A DNA stretch of 64,000 nt from Melampsora larici-populina 98AG31 (taxonomy: Eukaryota; Basidiomycota; Pucciniomycetes; Pucciniales; Melampsoraceae): NCBI RefSeq assembly GCF_000204055.1, contig NW_006768784.1, positions 1 through 64,000 of the forward strand, given 5' to 3'. Position numbers and translations under genes: made by a program. This document shows, in pieces, positions 32,488 to 42,665 of this stretch (the stretch's first letter is position 1; each line of letters opens with the position of its first letter). The notes beneath the pieces are model-generated. The model was not told the origin of the DNA, did no database searches, and saw only the letters and a list, made by a program, of their open reading frames with translations.

Positions 32488-32864
32488 CAACAAGTAGACA
32501 AGCAAATCACAAAATACATAAATTACACATTTAAAAACATAAATAATAAACTACACCTCTAACACTCGAGTTTCAAGAGTGCAGTAAGAAAGAGAACGAA
32601 ATAATAAAAAATATTTCATCAAAGAACAAGTAACCAGTTCTTCATTGAAACCCTTACCAATAGTAACCAGAACAGATAAATAGAAACATTGGGAACTGAA
32701 CCAGAGAACTACAAATGAAGTACCTAGTTATAACTAGGGTAATAACCATCATAGACTACTAAGGGTCTGTTCTCTGTAACCAGTCCAAAGGACCCTAGTT
32801 TCAATTGAAATATCATTACAAAAGAAATAAGAAGATCAAAACAATTAAATATATAAAACAACGA

Positions 32865-32887
32865 CCGTTCCTGATAGGAAGGAACGG
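32865..32887. repeat. Perfect hairpin, 8-bp arms
   Basis: CCGTTCCT at 32865-32872 pairs with AGGAACGG at 32880-32887 across a seven-base loop. It lies 400 bp from the other hairpin in the same insertion. Confidence 0.8.
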
Positions 32888-34049
32888 CATCTTATCTTTT
32901 AACTATCAAATATTCGAACTGAATCAAAACCGTTCTACAAAAAGTTTACCTTTTATCAAGAGCCAATCTATTCTCTTATTTTTGCTCAAAATCAATCAGT
33001 TAGATCTTTAGAAAATCCTTTACAAGACTTCTTTATATTCTACCTCTTTTATCAACCAAAACCCTTTTTTCCCTTATCTCTCTATATCTACTAAACTAAG
33101 TTCGTCACAGATCATTTAGGTAGTTCTAATTGACTGGCGTTCTTATCTCACTTTTCTTTTGATAAAGCAACTTTATCAAACCCACCGCTGAAGCAAGCCT
33201 GATACATAACCACGAATCGCGTGTTCATTTCAGAAGATTTATATAGTAATTGTACTATATATCTAAACTGGCAGCGGTATTCCCATTCCACACCATAGAC
33301 TGATATAACCAACATCTATATCTTAACTTTTAGAAACCTTGCTCGCCAAGAATCTAAAGTTTTTTATTAGCATTAATAGGGTATTTAACTATAAATCCAA
33401 ATAAAGACTTTTGTGAGTAATAAATTCAACCTTATCTTCAGATACTTACTTAGCATTTGTTGACTCAGGCTGACAGTTTAACAGGTCCCATTTCAGTTGT
33501 CTCCACAGCGGGTAAAACCAGAGACAAAACTTGATTACAGGTTTATTCTTTTCTGTATTCTTCCAATTAGCAGACAGACAAAATCAAGTGAGGGACAAAA
33601 CCCGGGTTTTGCACATTGGCAAGATTTTCAAAAAAATAAATCTTTGTTTAAACAGCTGTAGATAAAGACGTCTCTTTATCAACACATAGAAACTAGACTA
33701 TTACATTTAAATTGTAAACCTGGGACAGGCGTACTCTTGTACCTATCTCAGAAGACCCTGATTGGAATAGAACCTTCAGTGAGTATCAGGTAGGGGTGAC
33801 CATTCTGCACCTAAGACAACATGGAGTTACCAGCTCCTGTTATATCAAGGCTTGAATCTACCTCAGTAAACTTGGTGTAACAAAGCCAATAAAGAAGCAT
33901 CAAGCGCACATTATCCAGCTATGATTCTTTTAAAGCCACCGTCTTGAGTCTCAGGCTGACAGGTAGGTTAGAGGCATTCAAACATTTTCACATTCCTGGC
34001 TCCATCCCTGCAGAAGCAGTTTAAAGCTGCTTGATTCTCAGGATGAGCA

Positions 34050-34480
34050 ACACTGTTCAACTTACAAATATGTTTTTTGAGTTAAAAAACCATCTTTTGG
34101 GTTACGACTCCAAGTATGTTTTTCAAGTTACAAACACCATTTATTGAGTTACAAGTATGTTTTTGATCAAGTTAGGCAAAACATTGTTCAACTCACAAAT
34201 ATGTTTTTTGAGTTAAAAAACCATCTTTTGGGTTATGGCTCCAAGTATGTTTTTCAATTTACAAAAACCATTTATTGAGTTTGGGTTACAAGTATGTTCT
34301 TTGAGTTACAAAAACCATTTAGTGGATTACAAGTATTGGTTACAAGTATGTTTTTCAACTTAGACAAAACATTTTTCAACTTACAAATATGTTTTGTGAC
34401 TTAAGCAGAAAATTTCTCAACTCACAGATATGTTTTTTGACTTACACAAAACATTTTTTGACTTGACTGCATGTTTGCGT
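34050..34480 (+). repeat. Satellite-like tandem repeat, 131-bp period
   Basis: Built from short GTTACAA(G/A)TATGTTTTT and AAACCATTTATTGAGTT variants. A longer unit beginning GTTCAACTTACAAATATG at 34055 recurs at 34186 (131 bp later) with few changes; partial, more diverged copies continue to about 34480. It directly abuts the RecQ-like pseudogene. Confidence 0.75.
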
Positions 34481-35460
34481 ATGGTTTTTGAATTTAACAC
34501 AACATAGAGCAATACAGGGTGACAACAAAGACACTGATGTTGTCTGTTGGAAGGCATACACGACCTCAGCCCTCAAGGTTCTCTTCAGCCACACACTTGA
34601 GGCATTTGGGGTGATAGTCCTTAGAGTTTTTCTGGCCTGTCATCACATTGTGATTTTTGATCACTGATTCCTTCTGTGAAAGCTTGTGTGCTATGGCAGA
34701 CTTCTTATCCTTTTTGCATTGCTCTTGGGCCACCACTTTTGCAACCGCTTCAGCCTCTTTACCTTTTTTGTGTGCAACCTTCAACACCCTCTTCTCTTCT
34801 TCAGCCCGGTCCTTGGCCATTTGGGCACCCTTGAAAGACTGTGGGATTTTGTTAGAGCTGTTGGCTTGATATGCAGCAGCACCTTGTGTGGATGCTTCAC
34901 CAATGGCCGCATCCGTACAGAATTTATTCTGCCACTGGCTAAAGGCAACAAAAAGGTGATCAAATTGGCCTGGAATTGGCCAAGTCCCCAGGACTAGCTC
35001 AAAATTGCTGGGCTGAGCAATAATGTCAATGTTTTTGGTGACATTCCAAGCCATATTGCGTCCAAAGTAGTCATCCAGGCCAAGATCCAAAGGTTCTGTG
35101 ACTGTGATGTAGAAAAAACTGATGAACATGTGTTCCAACCATGTGACCAGCCCTTTGAGCCAAGGAGCATCAAGTACGGGGTCATCTGAGCCACAAACCA
35201 TGGCCACCGTGCGTACCTCCACTGTAGGAGGTGGTGGTGGGTCTGGCAGGTCTTCTACCAATTGAGCCAGCTTGCTCTTGTTCATGTCAAGGGAGCTATC
35301 AATTTTCTCATTGGTAATTGCAGGATGTGTTAGCCATAGGCCTTCAGCTTCTGCCAGTTGGCAAGTGGAACAGTCACATTCCACCATTCCAGCCTTGTGC
35401 TGTTGTTTTGTCTCCTCGCGGACGTCTAAGGCTGCCACGTCTAGAGGTACATAGCCATAC

Positions 35461-35512
35461 CTGAAGCAGGGAATGAAATCAGTGACTGAGCCAAGGACCA
35501 GGCTCAACTCAC
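35461..35512 (-). other. Intron in the RecQ-like pseudogene
   Basis: GTGAGT donor, CTTCAG acceptor; CTC-CA joins G-TAT in frame, linking 'CLRVALAVDLQ' to 'YGYVPLDVAAL'. Confidence 0.65.
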
Positions 35513-36256
35513 TGGAGGTCCACTGCAAGTGCAACCCTTAGGCACAAGGAGGTCAGTGCCAGGGCATCCATGTGATCATTGTTGGTCATTACTGTTGATG
35601 TAATAAAGTCATACAAAGAATTTTTGCCATTGTTTTGCTTGTGCTCAACCAGGAGAAGGGCTAATCCATGATTACTGTCATGTCCAGCTCAACTCGCCAG
35701 CTGAATAAAGCTACATGGATTTTGGTGTCCAACCACAATGACACGTCTAACTCTCTTCCAGTTTTGGCTGAGGCCAAGAGCAAGAGTGCAACATGTGACT
35801 GCAAGCATTTATGGAAATGTCTTCACAGCATTCAGCTTGGTATTTGGACCAATAAGCGTGTGGTAGCAGCAGACAAAGTTGGAGAGGGTGTTACCGGCTT
35901 GAGAAGGATGACCTCAGGCTGTGTGGAGCATAATCAAGTATTCCAATGTATTGTTTTGGGTTCCAGCGTACAAAAGTGTGGGGACTATAGCATTGGTGGC
36001 CACTGCAGTGTGATGAGGAAATATTACGTGCACTGAGTTTTTGAGAGGTTGTTTGAAAGTTTGTTGTATCAGTTGGATTTTTGGGCAAGGTAGCTCCACA
36101 TGGGGGAAACATATGTTGTGTGAGTCTAGCTTGAGATTCACAAGGATGGCATGGATGTGGAGCTGCGCACAAGTACCTGACATCAAAAGCAGTGGAACAG
36201 TTGAAGAAGAGAGGAAACACTGTCACTGTGAAAATAATGTATTTTTCCAAGGCGAA

Positions 36257-36362
36257 AAATGATTGACATTAATGCACAAAATGATTAATAATGCAGAATT
36301 AATGCAGAAAAATGCAGAATTAATGCATTTTTAATCATTTTGTGAAATAAATGTAATCATTT
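36257..36362. mobile_element. 106-bp palindromic MITE
   Basis: The two ends are inverted copies of about 33 bp: AAATGATTGACATTAATGCA... at 36257 against the reverse complement of ...AAATGTAATCATTT ending at 36362. An internal direct repeat AATGCAGAATTAATGCA occurs twice. It interrupts the helicase pseudogene. No coding capacity. Confidence 0.75.
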
Positions 36363-37299
36363 CTCACCTCGGAAGAATACATTATATTTGCAGTGTGTGT
36401 TATTTTGCCGTAAGATGGTCGAGATGCCTCACCATCCTGGGTGCAGGTATGACTGGCCAGGTGTTTTGCTTTGCCTCTTGCAACCAAGCCCCATTCATAC
36501 ATCATATGCGCCTTATCCACTACATTGAGGATCAATTGGTCCTGAAACCATCAATAACACCACATCTTGTCAAAGGTTTTGCTGGTCAATGCCACCTCTG
36601 GACTCTGTCAAGGGTCAAGAGGATTCCAACTGTGTCTATCAGCTGAGGATATTGCATAGCGCCTGCAAGAGGACAAAATGACTTGCAACATATACAAAAG
36701 GGCACTTCCCTTCTAAAATTAAATCACAATTCTCTTCCAAGCAGTAGGCACCATTTAGGTTAATCCTTCCCAGGTTGACAAGTCTGTTCTTGCTGACCTG
36801 CAATGAAACATCATAATAAATGAGTTTTTCAAGCTTAAACTCGCTCATAAGGGTGTCAGAGAAGTTGCCGGCTTGCCTGATCATCCCAAGAAAGTCTAAA
36901 GGGTCAATACCAAGTATTATTGGAGTGTATTGCTGATGATCTTGGATCAGATAGAAGACTTGGGGTACCTGGCTTTTGCCAAATCCATTTCTGGTGAGTA
37001 AAAACACTGTTCTTCCATGGAGGAGGTGCACAGCTGATTCTATTTTCTGGACTTTCCCACGGTATCCATAATGGCTCTGAAAGATATTGTTGTTGGTTTT
37101 GGTTTGGCTGGGTTTGCTAGTATGTATGTATGGTTTTGGGTACCAATTTTGGTTGCAGGGTTAACAATCTTGTGGGGGTAAACTGAGGTAGCAAGGCATC
37201 TTGGGTTTTGCTATGACTTCTTTGTAGCATGGTGTATAAACAGAGAGGGAGTGGTGCAATGAGAGTGGTGTAATTTGGTGACTTGGTGAATTTGGCAAG

Positions 37300-37900
37300 T
37301 GTGACACCACGGGAATTAATTAGTTTGAAACCCAATGGAACTGAATTTTGGTGTCCGGGTTTGAAAGTTCCTTGAATTGTGAATTTTGTTCACAACTTGT
37401 TTGCAATATGTTTGCCATCTGTTGGTCCTGCATATGTATGTACAGCTTCATCATACAACAACAACCCCGATTCCAACCATTCAACCATCTTTCCTTTGTC
37501 ACATATCCTCAGTCTTGATCCTATGTTCAATTGGTGACTCTGTGGTGACTAATGTTGAAAGGTGTTGCTGTTGTATGATGTAGCTGTACATACACGGGGC
37601 AAGCAGAGTCCCGCTCAAGGGAAATTGGCAAACAAATTGCAAACAAGGTGTGAATGAAATTCATGATTTGAGGAAATTTCAAACCCTGACACCAAAATTT
37701 GGTTCACTCTGGTTTCACACTAAATAGTGGTACACAAACATCTCAACTTGACTTCAAAAACCCATCCAAAAAACCCATGGAAACCCAATCGATTTTGATT
37801 CTTCAGCCCTGAAAAATCCAAAAATCAATTGGGTTGCCATGGGTTTGATTAGGTCGGGTTGAGATGTGTGTGTACCACTATTAATTCCCGCGGTGTGAAG
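37300..37900. mobile_element. Foldback element with a nested TA-type MITE
   Basis: Left arm about 37323-37476 and right arm about 37561-37720 are reverse complements at roughly 75 percent. Shared blocks are TTTGGTGTC, TTTGCAAT.TGTTTGCCA and TGTACAGCT.CATCATACAACA. The outermost tips (about 37305-37325, GTGACACCACGGGAATTAA) pair with 37880-37898, which lies beyond the nested element at 37727-37878. The inner element therefore inserted into this element's right arm. Confidence 0.65.
37727..37878. mobile_element. Nested 152-bp MITE, TA target site
   Basis: Termini GTGGTACACAAACATCTCAAC and its inverse (...GATGTGTGTGTACCAC) form arms of about 65 bp with a few mismatches. TA flanks both sides (37725-37726 and 37879-37880), as for Tc1/mariner-type insertions. 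Confidence 0.7.
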
Positions 37901-38200
37901 TATGCAAACTGCATTTTGGCAATCTAGTTTTGGAGGTTTTGATTGGAAAACGGGAGTTTTGGTTGTCTTCTCTAGCGTGTACGGCCTCGGCGGAGGCCCC
38001 AAAGCCTTCTTTTGTGATAACTTTTGGGCAGAATGTGTCAATGAGCCGCCGGGAACGGAAAGTTGAGAATTGAGAGCGTGCCCATGTCTTTGATTACACA
38101 CTTGAAAAGCTTTCGCTTGTGAGATTTGAGTGCAGTGAGATTGGCAGTTTTCGGTGAAAAGTACCGGCCGATGTCACACCAAAAAAATGAGATAGTGTCC

Positions 38201-38611
38201 AAGTCCCTCGTTCAACACCGCAAGCGCTACGCAACACAATGTATTTCAACCTATTTCCATTGCGTTGCGCAGTCGGCGCATTATTACGCTACACGACCAC
38301 TCCGCAATGGGGTGTTTTTTTTCTAACTTGCCGTTGCGGAGCGGTCGGGCAAATATTGCGGAAAATGCGCAATATTGCCCTATCTCCGCAATATTTGCCC
38401 TAAATAACCGTCAAAAACCGACCGCAATTGCGGTGCGGGTTTCTGACCAAGGGGTTTTTTGAACCCGGATTGCGGAGCACTGGCACCACACTATATTGCG
38501 TTGCTATTGCGGCGCCCAAAAGCGCTACGCAACCGCACCGCAACTGCAACATAGTGCGGTGCTCTTGCGGTATTGCCTCGTTTAAGCGGCTCGTTCGCTC
38601 AAGAGGGACTT
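38201..38611. mobile_element. CpG-rich element with AAGTCCCTC ends
   Basis: AAGTCCCTC at 38201-38209 is inverted as GAGGGACTT at 38603-38611. Just inside, ACCGCAAG (about 38217) is inverted as CTTGCGGT (about 38569). The interior is dense in GCGGTTGCG-like words and includes a perfect palindrome AATATTGCG/CGCAATATT (38352-38376). No coding capacity. The same tip motif bounds the element at 57457-58063. Confidence 0.55.
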
Positions 38612-38912
38612 AGTTAAGTTTTGTAGGGCCTAGTCTTCGTACTGATACTTCACTTTTTTCAATTTTTGGGAAGACTGACTGCTTCAGCGACTGAAGGGAT
38701 GTCACTGCATACCAAATATCTGTAAATTGCAATTGATCGTGATGCAAAATTCAAATGTGATGGAGATGACGTGAAGTATGGTTTTGTCACTTGTGTATGT
38801 GCATGTTCCAGTAGGTATGGCTTTTGAGCGGGTTATTTATAAATCACCTTTCGATCGAATGAATTAAAGGTGTTCAAAATCAAAAGTCTATCGCTGAATT
38901 TCGATATTTGAG

Positions 38913-39784
38913 ATGCCTGTGAGTTCACTTTCCTTCAAACTTCTCTCTTCAGGATATCCGTACTGATTGACTCTGAGGTTCCTTTATTTCAAACTAAATA
39001 GGCCTACCACTCCGCTTATAATGAATCGTCCGAATTTAGACCAGTTGCCAACATGGTCATCCTACCGGTACGCACCAAGATCAGGGGACCTGCACCACCA
39101 CTAGGTGTGTTTCACGATTAGAATACTTTATATCAACAAAGTTGGATCATTAACTGAATATTTCAAACTCATTGAACCGATAGCCAACCCGAGTGATATG
39201 GATATTGTTGACGAAGCACTCGATCTATTCAAATCGAATTGTTTATTTCGCAACTTTGAAATCAAAGGTTTAGCCGATCGAGTGCTCATTTACCTCATTT
39301 TATTCATATCCGATTGTTTAAATAAGATATCACAACTTAAACCACATCAAAATAACCCTTCAGAGGCATCTAAACAACTTTTATCGTATAGTTTGGACAA
39401 CTTTTACCTACCGGGAGAACCGGGCTTCCCAATGAACGGGATTTATGCCCCACCCAGGGATAAGATTGATGCTGGTTCGTGATGCTGAGCTTAGCGCGTA
39501 TCTTATGAAACGTCGACTGATATTGTATACAAATTGAAACTATCACTCCTTCAACGATACTAGATCTACTTCGTCAATACCTTACCCAAATCAGGCAAGA
39601 ATGTTCGCTTAGGCTCGTTGAGAAGGTTTTCAACACCCCTGATGGAAAGCCCAGCAAATGGTGGATGTGTTTCCAGAAGTCAGTTTTGATTTTCGTATTT
39701 TCACTTGATGATCATGATTTGATGGTGTTTCATTTTGCTTGGTAAATGGTCAGACGAAAGTTTATGGGAAAAAGTCTATCTTAA
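38913..39784 (+). CDS. ARC18: ARP2/3 complex subunit 3 (ARPC3, p21-Arc)
   Basis: Five exons: 38913-38918 (only ATG-CCT), 39002-39104, 39184-39474, 39564-39678, 39754-39784; 181 aa, the usual family size (about 178). Splicing gives '[20 protein letters not shown]', then '[15 protein letters not shown]', '[21 protein letters not shown]', '[16 protein letters not shown]', '[15 protein letters not shown]', 'RLVEKVFN', '[20 protein letters not shown]', which follow ARPC3 almost residue for residue. The subunit bridges the complex and actin filament branches at cortical patches, sites of endocytosis. The six-nucleotide first coding exon, with donor GTGAGT, is the notable feature; all phases match. 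Confidence 0.95.
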
Positions 39785-42240
39785 GGGCGTGAAGAGTAGT
39801 TGTGAGATAGTTAACTAATGACTATTTCACGATTTACTAAATTGTACGAGCCTAGAACATCATTCTAGAACATGAAATCTTTAGTATCTTTGTATGTTGG
39901 TAGTGTGTAAGAGTGTAGCGTGTGAGGGAATTCGTATCTCATCCTTGATCATTAAGATTTACCTTTTTTCTTTACGCATCGTTGAAAAAGTTGACGACCT
40001 GCGACCACAAGTAAAACGATGCTTCAGTACTGTAAATATGCTGAGGGTTCATATTAGATGATGTAGACCTCCGCCGGATGTTAAAGAGGATCGTAACTTA
40101 GTAAGGCTTTGTATTTCTTTTGATCCAGCATTCCTCACTATCCGCAATCTCTTGTTTCTAAGGTTCTTTGTCTAGATAGACATTGCTTCTTGAGAGTGAC
40201 AGGTCTTTATAATCCGCCCAGCTTTTTTCAGATTGTGTCTCAGTTTTCAAACTGCACAGCATGAAATGAGGCTGGCTCTGGCTTGCACTCCAATGCCGCT
40301 AATACACTGGCTCTATAGTGCCACTTGAATCAAATCCTCAAAATGCGAAATATTCATTTAAAACTTTCCTTCAAAGCTCTGTTGAGCCTGTTCGACCCTG
40401 GCCCGTTCTGTCTGGCCACGCTCGCATCGATGGCAAGCCACAGGGTCAACCTTTTTTATAGACTCGCCTCGTCACTCCTTTCAAGATCAAAACATCATCT
40501 TCACTGGATTCTCATTCCAGCCTCTCACATCCAAATTTTAAGTATAGATGAGCTCTACAACCCGTTTCTCATACCTTGACTCTCTACTCCAACTTCAAAG
40601 CGAGATGTTTGATTCCTAGAAGCCTAAAAATCTCCATAAATTGCTTGTCATCCAACCTACCCTCTGTTCATCGATTGCTTACCACCCATTTTCTCATAGA
40701 GATAGGAACTCTGGAATCACGGCCAAATACAAATTAAGCAAATACAAACATTTCAATAATAATTAGGAGGAAGGCTATCACAAAGTATAATGTTAAGAAA
40801 AACCATGTTGAGAAATGTATAATAGGACTATGTGTCCAAATATTTTCACAAGATAGTCAATGGCACTCCTGTACGTGAACTATGGAGCAAGATCCAAAAG
40901 AGTATTAGAGAAATCTGAAGATGCCAAAGCAAACAGTCAACTTTCTGAAGTACCCTTGATAGCCCGGTTCACACAAGGCACACAGTTGGACCGGTGTCTA
41001 CAAGGTAGATAGGGAGAGTGTAGGAGTAGCCAGGCACTACATAAGGACTTGAACCTTATGTATCCAAGAGAAGAGAATGCAGATTTTCCAATAGAGAAAA
41101 TCTGCAGGGTTCTCACTGTGTTTTCCACTCAAAATGTTTTAGCACCCACCCTCCTGCCTGGAGTCTGACAGCTCTGAACCTCAGCACTTGATGACAATCC
41201 CCCCCTCAGGTCTTCTCACCTTAATGTAGCTCCAGAAGGGGATCCAGGTATCCCAGTGTCTAGCTGGAGAGAAAGAGAGGCCCCAAGGGCCCCTCCCAAA
41301 CCACCAGCCACCCTATTGACTAAAGAGAAAACTCAAAAGTCTGCCCAGGAAGCAGGTGGAGGGATTTTGACTGTGCAAGAAAAACACACACCCCACACCG
41401 AGGAGCACTCCTTCAACCTTATCTCCAAGAGAGGAGTAGACAAAAAAGATCAGGACCACCAAGCACAAAGACAGCGGCCGGGCCAAGCGGGCCAGGGTTG
41501 AAACTTGTGTTTCTTGGGGTCAGAAATGCTTTTTTCTTGTTTTTGATGATGTGACTCAAGTGGCACCTTAGAGCCACCATACTTATTATCATCTTTGCTA
41601 TTATTGCCTCTTATTCAACTACACAGTCCACCCTGATCTCATGCCATACTCTGTTGACCCCATCCAAGTGTGCTGCTGCGACTTTGGCGACGTCAGGTCA
41701 GCTGAGGCAGAAGTTGCTACAACTGCTGATTACTTCACAATCCAATAAATGTGAAAAGGTAACTCCTGGCAGATCTTGACCACTCACATGGCTTGTCCCA
41801 GTTGTATGAAGCACCCCAAAAGGGAATTATGCATTCAGTCATGTGGGAAGCAAGACTATCAACTTTTGAATATGATCAGCAAATGTGGTTCTGGTGGATG
41901 TCAATGGAAGGAGAGAAAGCATCAAAAAAACGTACCTTGAACAATTGATTCACAAGATCTCTTGAAATATAGTGCTTGCCAAGGGAATGTTCAAGAGTGT
42001 GTTGGGCACATATTTGAATTAAGGGCCCATCAAGAAATCCCTCACAAAGCCAGAGAAGTGCTATTGAGAGACACATGTGGAATTCCCAATGATTGGCTGC
42101 ATTACCCAAGAGAGTTGATCTTCTCAAGGCTCTTTATTGGCAGATAGATTTATCCACATGATTGAGCCCTTGTTAATTGGTCAAAATGAATAGAAAGGAA
42201 TAGGTACAGCTGAACTCTTCACTGCTTTAAATATGGTATG
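39785..42240. other. Intergenic, unassigned repeat-like DNA
   Basis: ARPC3 3' UTR to about 40000, then sequence without a conserved gene. 41256-41501 is open and Pro/Lys-rich, and 41876-42127 (minus) is a short frame with 'LGKHYISRDLVNQLFKVRFF', which looks protein-derived. Both may be remnants of transposon genes; I cannot name them. Confidence 0.4.
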
Positions 42241-42665
42241 GTCATGTGGAAATATGTTTCATGTGATGTCAAGCTTATTGAGATATTTCATTTCTTTTAG
42301 TCATGACATCATTGTCCAATCAAGTCTATGATTTCACTACATTTGTTTCTCCTTCTTCAGTGTATTTTTGTGTATTACCACAGTTATACGAGAACCATAG
42401 AGTATATAAGATTGAATGATCCTCTAACTTTGTCTTTTCTTTCTTCATTCAATCTCTTATTCTTGTTTCTCGTACCTATAGGTACTAGCTTTATCCATCC
42501 GTGTTCTCTGTTCATTTCACTAAGAACACTTCATGTGTTATAAAGCCTGTCCTTTTACAAAGCTCATGGAATACATTTCTGGTCACTAAGCTCAACTTGA
42601 TGTGTTATTGAGCTTCTTGCACTGTGCGAGTCACGCCAACGTGCTACTGCTGAACATATATGGTG
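42241..42665 (+). repeat. LTR-like block with TATA box
   Basis: Holds TATATAAG (42401-42408), a downstream pyrimidine-rich stretch and an AGCT-rich tail, like the promoter part of a fungal LTR. Neither a second copy nor internal coding sequence was found, so a solo or decayed LTR is only a possibility. Confidence 0.25.

Larger units (their letters stand above)
31715..33495. mobile_element. 1.78-kb insertion inside the MITE, unidentified
   Basis: AT-rich, no coding capacity. Ends can be read as TGTTGATAAC... to ...CCCATTTCA, i.e. TG..CA as in LTRs, with imperfect AATTG/AGTTG flanks. It contains two perfect hairpins (32465-32487 and 32865-32887) and a T-rich tract (32035-32180). A solo LTR or a non-autonomous element is possible; no second LTR was found. 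Confidence 0.45.
31671..33662. mobile_element. TA-type MITE, copy 2, split by an insertion
   Basis: The left end (31671-31700, ATATACAGCCGTTTCAAG...) matches the start of copy 1. The right part (33496-33662) matches the rest of copy 1 and ends TTTAAACAGCTG-TA, the reverse complement of the left terminus. Read together they give an element bounded by TA with TIR CAGC(T/C)GTTT(C/A)AA(G/C)AAAG. About 1.78 kb of unrelated DNA separates the parts. Confidence 0.65.
34566..37080 (-). pseudogene. RecQ-like DNA helicase, decayed
   Basis: Minus-strand order from 37080: 'KIESAVHLLHGRTVFLL', motif I 'TRNGFGKSQVPQ', 'IILGIDPLDFLG'; then motif II as 'VVDKAHMMYEWGL' near 36520 with DEAH changed to DKAH. 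Next come 'VPTLLYAGTQNNT' near 35990, 'CCTLALGLSQNWKRVRRVI' near 35770, and 'QLASxAGHDSNHGLALLLVEHKQNNGKNS' pieces near 35660, where the QxxGRxGR motif is lost and a stop sits. After a 52-nt intron (35461-35512, GTGAGT..CAG) the frame runs open to 34566 with 'YGYVPLDVAAL', a Cys-x-Cys-x2-Cys cluster ('ECDCSTC') and a Lys-rich tail. At least two in-frame stops and a MITE insertion (36257-36362) break the gene. RecQ-like helicase genes of this type are repeated in rust genomes (from memory). Confidence 0.85.

Noticed and set aside
41256..41501. 81-aa Pro/Lys-rich frame as a possible retrotransposon Gag
   Set aside because: No capsid or zinc-knuckle motif and no neighbouring pol.
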